The notes under the pieces are model-generated. The model was not told where the DNA came from, did no database searches, and saw only the letters and a program-made list of their open reading frames with translations. Below are positions 52,130 through 61,865 of a stretch of 64,000 bases of DNA, one piece after another. The position numbers were made by a program, and so were the translations under genes. Origin of the DNA: Metopolophium dirhodum (taxonomy: Eukaryota > Arthropoda > Insecta > Hemiptera > Aphididae); the NCBI RefSeq assembly GCF_019925205.1, contig NC_083567.1, forward strand, positions 14,880,001 through 14,944,000, in the 5' to 3' direction. Position 1 is the first letter of the stretch. Each line of letters opens with the position of its first letter.

Positions 52130-55109
52130 ATGTTCTCAAAGAAAAAGAAAAAACCTCAAATATCTTCACCTACAAATTTTGAACACAGAGTGCATACTGG
52201 CTTTGATAAACGTGAAGGTAAATTTATAGGTTTGCCTCTACAATGGGCAAGCATAGTTGGTAACAATCAAATACTGAAGAGCACCAATAGACCATTACCT
52301 CTGGTGGATCCATCAGAAATCACTCCTACAGAAATATTGGATTTAAAAGTAAATATATTACAATTTTACATTTATTGCTTCCTTATTTATTTATCACTGA
52401 TGATTTTTTTTTGTTTGCGCGAAGAAAATTGTACCAATCTTTAATACTAAGAGTTGCTTATGGTAGCAAGTTGAAGCTGGTTTGGGATTAGTTAAGGGGT
52501 CCAAAGTTTTTACTTTTCAGTCACATTAACTCAGTACTTTTAAAAATAATTAAGAATAACTAAAAAAAAATATATATATTTATACTACACCAGATAATTT
52601 TTGATGTTTTATTGTAATTCAAAATATATTAATCTTAGGAATTTGAAACTTTTGCCATTAAATATTCATACCATTCTAAGATATGTTGATATTGACTTCT
52701 AAGTTAATAACAGGTATATATTATATAGGTAATATTGTGAGATTTTTAGATAAATTTAGTTCAAGCTCTACCATATTTCTAAAACTAAACATAAATTAAT
52801 TACAAAATATCATTAGAAATAACATCTATATCTAACTAAAAATTACAACAGTGTCTGAAAAACACCTTCTTTGCTCATAAACTTGTTTGTATTCAACACA
52901 TATTATAGTAACATAGTCAATGACAAGGTGCACTTGAAACCTCCTATATATTAAAGCGATGTTTTACTTTAATTATCTAAGTATAAATATTAGTAAAGTA
53001 ATAAGTAACTAATACAAAAATATTTTTACAATAACTTTTCACTTAAAATGCTAAGCTTTGTATGTTTTGTATTGTGTACTAAAAGAAATATTAGATAAAG
53101 TATTTTATTGTATTTCTTTTAGACAATTGTGCGTGGTGAAAATAATCCAAAAATCAACAATAACCCTGTTAACATTCGAAATAATGAAACAGCTGGACTT
53201 CCTAAAACATCTAATGTTGCACGTTCAAACTCGTTGCGTTCCTCAAGTCCACCACGAATTCGGAGGCAACATCCAAATGTACCTCCGCCATTGCCAGAAA
53301 ATGAAGTGTTAGTAATGAACCAGAGTTTAGTACCACAACATTTACCACAATATCCAACACCTAACAATACTCAAACAAAACTTGATTACAGCAATAAATT
53401 TGTAAGTTATAAAACAAGTTCTATGATTATTTAATTTCATTATGACAATAGCTTTTTATTATTTTTCTGTACAGATAAAACCAGGAGGTTCTGAATGGTC
53501 TGCTCAAGAAACGCCAGTATTACGAATAAATCAGAACAATACTCCTACAGGCCAAACAATAATATCCGATCAAGGTGGATCACATTCATATCATTCTGCG
53601 CAAAATGGAAATATCCCACCAATATTTTCTAATGGCTCAGCAGTGGACTCACCATCCGGAAGTCAAACATCACAAGCCAATACTCCCGTGCCACCAAATC
53701 GTACCCATCCTGTTATTAACAATGCCCAGATTGTTAGTACAAACAAGGTAAGTCTTAGACATTTTTTTATGAGTTAGTATCTTAACCTATGAAATTTTAT
53801 TTCTAGGGCATTGCTCAAAGTCATACTCGAAATCAAGATCAGAACCAAAATATTAAACCAACCACAAATGGAATATCAACAGCTAGTACAATGTCAATTC
53901 CTAGTATAGCTACAAAACAACATCATGAGCAACAACGCATTACACATGAACAAGTATTTAAATTTTTTTTAAATTTTATTTATGATAATTATTAATACCA
54001 ACATTTAATTGTGTATTTTAGTTCAGGGCTGCCCTTCAACTTGTTGTTAGTCCAGGAGATCCTCGCGAAAATTTGGATAGTTTCAAAAAAATTGGTGAAG
54101 GGTCAACGGGTACTGTTTGCATAGCTACAGATCGAATGACCAGTCGTAAAGTGGCTGTAAAAAAAATGGATTTAAGGAAGCAACAACGTAGAGAATTGTT
54201 GTTCAATGAAGTTGTCATAATGCGAGATTATCACCATGCAAACATTGTTGATATGTATGACAGTTTTTTGGTTGGCGACGAATTATGGGTTGTAATGGAA
54301 TACTTAGAAGGTGGAGCACTTACTGATATGGTAACACACACTAGAATGGATGAAGAGCAGATTGCTACTGTTTGCAAGCAGTGTTTAAAAGCATTGGCAT
54401 ATTTGCATTCACAGGGGGTAATACATAGAGATATAAAAAGTGATTCCATACTTTTGACTACTGACGGAAGAGTAATTATTTTTAATTATTATCATTATTT
54501 TATAAATTGTAAATATTTATTTTACTATCTTAACTTTTTTAGGTGAAAATTTCCGATTTTGGTTTTTGTGCTCAAGTATCTCAAGAGTTGCCTAAGAGAA
54601 AATCATTAGTTGGAACACCCTATTGGATGTCTCCTGAAGTGATTTCACGTTTGCCATATGGGCCAGAAGTTGATATATGGTCATTAGGTAATAATTTATT
54701 TTCGTTTTATTATTTTATTACAAATTTTAACTCCAACTTATTTCTAGGTATTATGGTCATTGAAATGGTTGATGGTGAACCACCTTTCTTTAATGAACCA
54801 CCTCTTCAAGCTATGAGAAGAATACGTGACATGCCTCCACCAAAACTTAAAAATTCCAATAAAGTATGTTATTATATAATTTTTATTTTATGTTAGTTAA
54901 ACAATATAATTTATATTTATATGTATAATTTAATTTTGCTTCTCCAGATATCACCCAGACTACAGGGCTTTTTAGAAAGGTTATTAGTCAGGGATCCAGC
55001 ACAAAGAGCAACTGCGGCTGAACTTCTACAGCATCCGTTCTTAAGATTAGCTGGTCCTCCTTCGCTGCTAGTGCCATTAATACGAGGGTCCAGGCATAGC
55101 AACTGTTAA
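52130..55109 (+). CDS. mbt: Group II p21-activated kinase (mushroom bodies tiny / PAK4 type)
   Basis: Ser/Thr kinase effector of Cdc42/Rac, acting on the actin cytoskeleton and cell junctions. Exons 52130-52348, 53123-53401, 53475-53747, 53807-53953, 54022-54471, 54543-54687, 54748-54863 and 54948-55109 join to 1791 nt (596 aa) with matching phases. A lysine-rich N-terminus leads into the CRIB (ISSPTNFEHRVHTGFD, res. 11-26, then GLPLQW). A poorly conserved Pro/Ser/Asn/Gln-rich linker fills exons 2-4. The kinase domain occupies exons 5-8: IGEGSTGTV (331-339), VAVKK with Lys354, HRDIKSDS (441-448), DFG (461-463), SLVGTPYWMSPEV with activation-loop Ser477, and a C-lobe ending LRLAGPPSLLVPLIRGSR. 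A short N-terminal region with CRIB and no N-terminal autoinhibitory partner or second PBD is diagnostic of group II. The start is set by MFSKKKKK directly after an acceptor (tttag, 52127), so the 5' UTR is spliced. Confidence 0.97.
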
Positions 55110-57039
55110 AAGGTAAACGACTCATTGTTCGTTTGTGCAATTTTTGTTATTTATTATTACATTACTTTTTTAATTATATAACAATTTTTTTTTTTTTACC
55201 AAAATTGTGTATTATTGAAGTTACTTGTTAAACGTAACTTACATTTAAAATTAAATGCAATTGATTATTGTATTTTTTATGATTGTAATTGTATGTGGTA
55301 TTATGTAATAATTTTAGACATCGAAAATCTTTTCACTTTTTTTGTCACAAGCTCAATATGACATACTTAATGTTGAATAATTAGTGCCTTAAATGTAATT
55401 TCTGAATACAGAGATTCATCAATTCCATTCTCCATTATTGTATATGAAGAGAAAACCAAAGATGGAGTAAAAATAGGGTCTACCTTAATTTTGTAAAGTG
55501 TACTTAAACTTGTAACCAGGTGCCTTGTACATCGGGTAATATATTTTTTTAAATTTTTTTTTGGTATAAATAATATTTTTTGTACATGTAACTAATCTAG
55601 TTTATTTATATAAATATTCAATCTTTATTGAACCATTACCATGCTTGTGTTTTTACAGTATGAGTATCAAATTAATAATGTTGAAATTTATACGGATCAT
55701 TAAACTTCTGATTTCACGGTTATTAACATGAGTATTATAAAAGTAACCGCACCTTTGTGTGTCATGCACTTTTATTGTTAACATAACTATTAGATTATTC
55801 ATTGGTCATAAATACCGTATATAATATAGTATTTTAAGTTTATTGTAAGGCTGTTTAATAATTAAGATGAGAAATTTATCGAACTTAAGTAAACATACAC
55901 ACGGTACAATGTAATGCTTTAACATTCCAATTATTGTTTTTAATTATTTGTTAATTAATTGTTTATTATTGACATCAGTATTTAAAATGATTGAATTCAA
56001 ATTTTTACCTTCTAGTCAGTAATTGATTTAACCAATCTTGAAATTTTGTTGGTATTATCTATTTGACATTATAATTTTATTGTTTTCTTATGAATTTATA
56101 GTGTAAACAATATTCACTATCTAAACACAACCTGTTAGATCTCTGTGTGTACTGATCCTTTTTTACTGCTCCAATACAAACTATTGTACTTCATAATTAT
56201 ATACCTGTAATGTAAGGTTTTTTTTTTTTTACTTATTATTAATGACAAATTGTATTATTTTTTTTTTTGTTTTTTTCACTTGTTCAATATACAATTAACA
56301 CAAATTAATTACTAATGTACACTTATGTAATTTATTATACTATGTGATATTCATTTTTATTGAAATACAGTTCATATCGCTTCAACCACCATATTTTCGA
56401 TCAAAAACTTTAGTGCTTGATACATTATTTAATTTTAGCATATTTTTTCAATAATATTTTATGTTGTATTCCATCAGTATTTTTGATTTATATTTATTAT
56501 TTATTTGTTTATGATTATTATTTATTGACTACTTATAAAATATGATTATTATATGCATTATTAATTATCACTATTATTTTACAAAAAAAAAATAAAAATA
56601 TATAATATATACAATAACTAATCATATGTCTGTTTAGTTGAACCGGAAACGAATAATGTAAAGTTAAAATATGTTGTTATATAGTATTAAAACAAAACTC
56701 AATATTAATATTATACCTATACTTATTATTTGTATCATTGTTTTTTTTTCTTATTAAACAACGTTTATTGGTACAATTGTACTTTTAACAATTAACAAAA
56801 AAATGATGATTGTGTTTCAACAGAAAGAAATAAATCTCTAAGGAAGGTTGTCAGGATTCTATATTACAAATAAATAGTTAACATTTTGTAGCGTACTAGA
56901 ACGGTTTATTGTAACTATTATCGACGTCGCCTAAGTGTAAAGAACAATGTATACAATATATACGGCGGTAACGGCGAAACAGAAATATCATGGCTTTTAA
57001 GTTTTAAGTAAAGAGGAACATAACAAATACGATATGACT
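55110..57039 (+). other. PAK 3' UTR and downstream AT-rich DNA
   Basis: No coding sequence is supported. Candidate poly(A) signals occur near 56590 (AATAAA in an A-rich run) and in several weaker positions, so the 3' UTR could be long (over 1 kb). T-runs at 55188 and 56219 are simple sequence. Confidence 0.5.
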
Positions 57040-57335
57040 TTGTCGTTCATCGTTCATTAAACACTGTATACCGGGTACAATATCTTATAGGTAGGTTCAC
57101 TATTACGAACTACAAAAATGTTAAAGGAACGATTCGATATTCGAACGATTTTCTGTTTCGTTCACTAATCACTACTAGAACGATTATTTTCTGACAAGTA
57201 CCAGTGAACTATACTTATTTGACGTACAGTTCAGTCGCTCAGTTTGATCGTTCAGTGAACTAGTTCAATTTAGTGAACGATGAACGAACGAACTAGTTCA
57301 CCCAAGTGAACGACTATAGTCCCGTCACTACTCAA
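57040..57335. repeat. Dense GAACGA/TCGTTC inverted-motif cluster (probable element end)
   Basis: At least ten copies of GAACGA, CGTTCA or their complements lie within about 280 bp, including the palindrome GAACTAGTTC twice (57258, 57290). The right boundary ...CGACTATAGTCCCGTCACTA resembles a DNA-transposon terminus (TAGTGACGGGACTATAGTCG read in reverse). The matching left terminus was not found, so the element is probably truncated. Confidence 0.5.
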
Positions 57336-57339
57336 GGAG

Positions 57340-58095
57340 GAAACTTACACATCACGGCAGTTAGGGCCGTCGCGTCCGGCGGCGGCCGAAAAAGAGTGAA
57401 TAATATATAGCTAACGATCGGCCTTCCTACCATACGGGCCGTTAACAAAAACAAAACAAAAATTATTATACTTTTTTTGAACAGATATAATTCACATCGC
57501 GGGAGCGAATGAATGGTCTGCGCCGACATCGACGGCAAGACTCAAAACTAACAAAAAAACAAATGGTTCGGCGTAAGCGATTTGTACGAATAAAATGCGC
57601 ATTTATATAAAAAGAACGAAACCTGAACGAACACAAATTGCAAAATAAAGTTCGCGGGTCTACGGCCGACCTAGCTCGTCGTAATCGTCAGGCCACGCGG
57701 GTTCAGCAGCTGTCGCTTCCTGGACGGGTTCAGCAGCTGTCGCTTCCTGGACGGGTTCCGCAGTGGCGGGCGTCTGCATCGAGGCGGCCGCGTCCTTGTT
57801 CTTCCGCGTCAGTAGCGTCGGATCGGACCTCGTCGTATACGACAGTCGACAGACGAGGGGTCGCAACCGATGAGTCGTCGCGTTCGGAGGAAGGCTGCTT
57901 CGGAGCAGCCGACGACTTTAATCATTTGCGTTGCCTCTCGGTCAATTCCGTTACGGTGTTGAACAGTTCCGCGTTTATACGTATAGGTGTCTTCGAAGAA
58001 GATCGTATTTTTGAATTCTTGAGATTTTTCTGTACCATCTGAAGACGATCCCGTGCCAATACAATCTAACTGTTTTTCACCAATTTTTTTCACTT
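57340..58095. other. GC-rich patch with overlapping open frames and 27-bp tandem repeats
   Basis: A GC-rich island with open frames on both strands (plus 57638-58042; minus 58093-57809 and 57866-57660). A 27-bp unit beginning GGGTTCAGCAGCTGTCGC is repeated at 57699-57725 and 57726-57752, with a third partial copy. On the minus strand this gives a repeated EPVQEATAA peptide followed by EPAWPDDYDELGRP, the most protein-like reading. The minus frames at 58093 and 57866 overlap in different phases, as a frameshifted or spliced gene would. I recognise no family. It could be a decayed gene, a first exon with promoter, or transposon-derived. Confidence 0.3.
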
Positions 58096-59609
58096 TTATT
58101 TGTCAAGCCGATATTTGTTTGAGAATTTTGATGTATACAACAAAATTCAAGCGAGTAATTTTTGAGCTATTTAACTACTTTGTGTGCAAAGGATAACATG
58201 TCTAGGGTAATGGGTTAAGTAGATATGGGTACTTGGATAATTTGAAAAAGTATAGTAAATACTTCTAATATTACATATTATAGTTTATATTGTTTTTTTA
58301 TTTAAGGATTATGTTCCTTAGTATAAATATTTTAATAATTCAGAAACTACTCATTAGAATTTTGTTTTAGATAGGTACATCAACATTTTTAAGAAAATCG
58401 TCTGCTAAATAATGTATAGTATAAATGGGGGGTTATCATTTGAAAAATAGAAGTTTGTATCGCCTTGGGACACTCCTTCAGTAGCACAAAAAATAGTTTT
58501 CAAAAACGCTATGAAAATAAAAAAACATTTTCTACTATATAAATTGTTTATTATATTATTATATTGTTATTGCATGAAATTGACGCAGGTGTGGCATTTG
58601 GTATGTTTCTCTTTTGTCATTATAGATGCCGATGAATGATTGAGGTATGGCCTGTTCTGAGGTGATTTATAACCATTTCCTGTTTTCTGGAATTAAATGA
58701 TTGATTAAATCACTGATTAGGCAATACCTACCTAAGTTGTAGGTAAGTCGTTGGTAGGTTGCTAACTGCCTAATAAAATAAGAAAACACATACCTAAAGA
58801 TTAATGTTATTTAATATGATTTAGATATAGGTCTTAAATAATTTTAAGCTCAATTATAATAAAGTTACACATATGGGTTTAAGAGAACACCACAAACGCA
58901 TGATTTTTAAGGGGTTTTCGGGTTTACATAGGAATTTTTTTTCTGATTGGTTATTTGGTTTTAACATTTAATTATGTTATATAGCTATATAAGGTAGGTT
59001 AGGTTTCTATTTTATAATAGATCAATAACCAATAGGTTACCTAAATTACATTTCTTAAATTTAAATCCGAGTCGTCGAGTTTTGGACAAGTACCTAAATA
59101 CATAGGTATGTAGGTAACTTATAATTAATATTGTAATTTAATTAAATAAATATAACTTCTCCAACACTGGGGGCACAGATTATGGCGGGATAGTGCATTA
59201 GAATAATAGAATGTCTATTACATACGATTTATCACGGCATTAGACCGTATAGGTACTGAGTATAATTTATATATAAGTTCTATGGATTTATCATAATAAC
59301 TAATATATTTTATATCATCTATATTTAAGTCATAATTATTATAATTTAACAAATAAATACAAATAATAGATATTTTAATAGCTTTTTACTATTAACATTT
59401 AGTGTAAATAGTTCTGATCGAGTTACCTATAATGTAGGTACCTTCTATAAAATAATTATTCATATAAAAAAATCCTAACAATTTGATGCAAGGATTCCTA
59501 TAAATTGATCTTACAGCAGCCTTAAAACACCAGAAATACATTTGTACATAATTTATGCACTACACCATACCTACCAAATTAAAATTGTACAAGATTTTAG
59601 TTCCCTATT

Positions 59610-59714
59610 CCCAGACAGCAAATGTTTGACTAAAAATATTATTATAACATTATAATAATATCATTCGTGATTATAATATTATTATAATGTTATCATTTCA
59701 AAACGCTGTCTGGG
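59610..59714. mobile_element. Palindromic MITE (105 bp, TIR cccagacagc)
   Basis: CCCAGACAGC and GCTGTCTGGG close a near-perfect palindrome. Inside, TATTATTATAACATTATAAT and its complement pair to form a long hairpin with a loop around 59660. A target duplication is not obvious. No coding capacity. Confidence 0.7.
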
Positions 59715-59884
59715 TTATGGTGTAGGTACTTCTAATTATTTACTGAAGAGTAAAGACCTACAACTAAACTTAATATAAACATATGATTACATACTGAGTG
59801 CCTATAACATAATATTATATATGAAAATTGAATCTTTATTACGAATACTTATCGTTTACACAGACCACAAGAAAAAATAATTTA

Positions 59885-59955
59885 AAAAATTAAAAAATTA
59901 AAGAACACATTGTAATATTAATAGTCATCGATCCGCTCAGAATCTAAAATCTAAA
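59885..59955 (+). repeat. End fragment of the 'gctcagaat' dispersed repeat
   Basis: AACACATTGTAATATTAATA followed by ATCGATCCGCTCAGAATCTA matches the right end of copy A (31752-31801) and the fragment at 22376. Only the end remains. Confidence 0.5.
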
Positions 59956-60357
59956 ATATATCCGATACATTTAAAATAATTAACACATTAAATCATTATT
60001 ATTAATTTCGTACTCAGCATTATTCGGAGAAAATATGATAGACTTGGAATTTTACAAATCTAGTTGGTATTATAGTCGGTACTGTAAATTTGATGTATTA
60101 TTATACCTTTGAATCCAGTAATCACATTTTTATTTAATGAATCTTAAAATGCGATATGCTTTTATAAAAGTATGCTTGTACTTCTGATATCTATTCACCA
60201 TCTCAATCAATAATTAAATTAATTAACAAAAATAATAATCTTAATAATACCTATTATCGGCTAGGTGTATATCATATTATTATAAGTAATTCAAATTTAA
60301 AATTATAAACTATTTTAGTTTATTGTCATAACGAATGTCACTTGAAATAAATATTTA

Positions 60358-60653
60358 TTTGTTTTTTTTTTTTTATTGATCGTGAAGCCCGGCAACTATG
60401 GCCATTAGCTGTTTGTTTTTGTTTGTAGGGGAAGGAACTGTAGGTGTAACACTTGTGTGTAGTTTTGGCAGATTTTTTAGTGGGCACCCGTGGGTATCTG
60501 CCATGCTTGGGTGGGGGATGGCGCCATGGCGGCACTTATCTCCGGACACCGTGACTTGCCCGAAGAAAAATGCCGCCCATGAACCGAGGTTTGAACCAGC
60601 GTCGGTGTGCGTCACAACCGACGCCTTAGTCCGCTCGGCCACTCCGTCCCCCA
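60358..60653 (-). mobile_element. SINE copy 5 (tRNA-Ser/Leu-like head) with perfect 13-bp target duplication
   Basis: Minus-strand SINE with a perfect A box TGGCCGAGCGG (60631-60641) and B box GGTTCAAACC (60588-60597), spaced as in a tRNA. The GGCCGAGCGG D-arm type suggests a Ser/Leu tRNA ancestor. A roughly 190-bp body and the shared tail GCTAATGGCCATAGTTGCCG follow, with a poly-A end (T-run at 60361-60374). AAATAAATATTTA occurs on both sides (60345-60357 and 60654-60666), a clean duplication showing an intact, relatively young, LINE-mediated insertion. Confidence 0.92.
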
Positions 60654-60666
60654 AAATAAATATTTA

Positions 60667-61865
60667 ATGTCACGAAAAATGTGCTATCCCATCCAAGTGT
60701 TGTAGGCGCATATTTTAGTTCCGAACTAGAAATGTATAAAATACGCGAGATACAAACGTCGTTGTCGTTTCTCCAGTCCCCGATCGTAGAATAATTATAA
60801 TTAACACGTGCATACCTATTACCTGTATACCATTCTAAAATGCATTTGCCTTTGGGCGCCCACACCTCCCTTTCAATTTTTTTTTTTTTTTGTATGAATT
60901 TAACTAGTTGATTTTTTTGTATAGACTTTTGAACATTGATAACCCGGTCCTCTGTGAATAATCCTTCTTTAATGAACTAATTATTATGAATAGTTTTTTC
61001 TGTTTCAGAATCTGTAGATTGTGGTTGGTTTCTTTAGTGTGTGTTCCCACTTAATAATTTTTTTTTGTTTTCTAAAATGCATTTGTTTTAAACTTTTGAA
61101 TATCAAAAATCATAAAATGTTTGATTTTAAAACCAAAGGTTTGAAAATTGAATACACAATTCCTTAAGTAAGTTGATCTTACCGAAAAAAAAAAAGCTTA
61201 ACATAAAGCCACACGCCATGCTCATCATAATAAGGTATGAATGGGCATTTTCCACATACATGTGGCAATTGGCCGCTATCCCAAAAATTGACAAGTGCAA
61301 TTGACTAAGATTTGATAGTGTTAAGTAAATATCATGTCATGTTGATGAAACCTTAGTACATAATATATGTTATTGTGTTCTATGATGAAATGTCTACTTA
61401 AATATAATAATAATGTACACTTATTAAAATAAATTTATTGTAATAGTTATTCATATATAGTTTGTTCAAATATGTATGTTAACAACAAATATATGCATCA
61501 CAAAATGATCATTTAAACGAGGAACATTTTTATCTAACGTTTAAAATTTACATCATTTTCATCTAATATTTACAAAACAAAATACATGTATATATAGGTA
61601 TATATAAAAAAAACAATAAAAATAAAAAATTACACGAAACAGATTTTTAACTATTGTATATAAAATGTACGAACATTTTTTTCCGAAAAAATTATTACAG
61701 GACACAATATATACTTGTACGTTAACAAGGAGACGGAATACTATTTTTGTAGTACCGAGGAAGACTAATGCTATATTATCAAGCAAGTTGGCTTGTAACA
61801 TTTGAGTTTTAAAATTACCTCCAAAACAAATCAGTCAAATAATGTAAGCCATACACCAATAATGT
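60667..61865. other. 3' flank of the pecanex-like gene
   Basis: AT-rich DNA that includes the probable 3' UTR of the minus-strand gene. A minus-strand AATAAA (TTTATT on plus) at about 61434 is a candidate poly(A) signal. No other gene is supported. Confidence 0.5.

Larger units (their letters stand above)
58096..60344. other. Intergenic DNA, AT-rich
   Basis: No gene is supported. It holds the palindromic MITE at 59610-59714 and a fragment of the 'gctcagaat' repeat at 59885-59955. The rest shows only simple AT-rich sequence and 'taggta' words. Confidence 0.6.

Noticed and set aside
60588..60641. Functional tRNA-Ser/Leu gene
   Set aside because: A and B boxes are present, but they are part of a SINE with a body, poly-A and target duplication. 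The acceptor stem does not pair.
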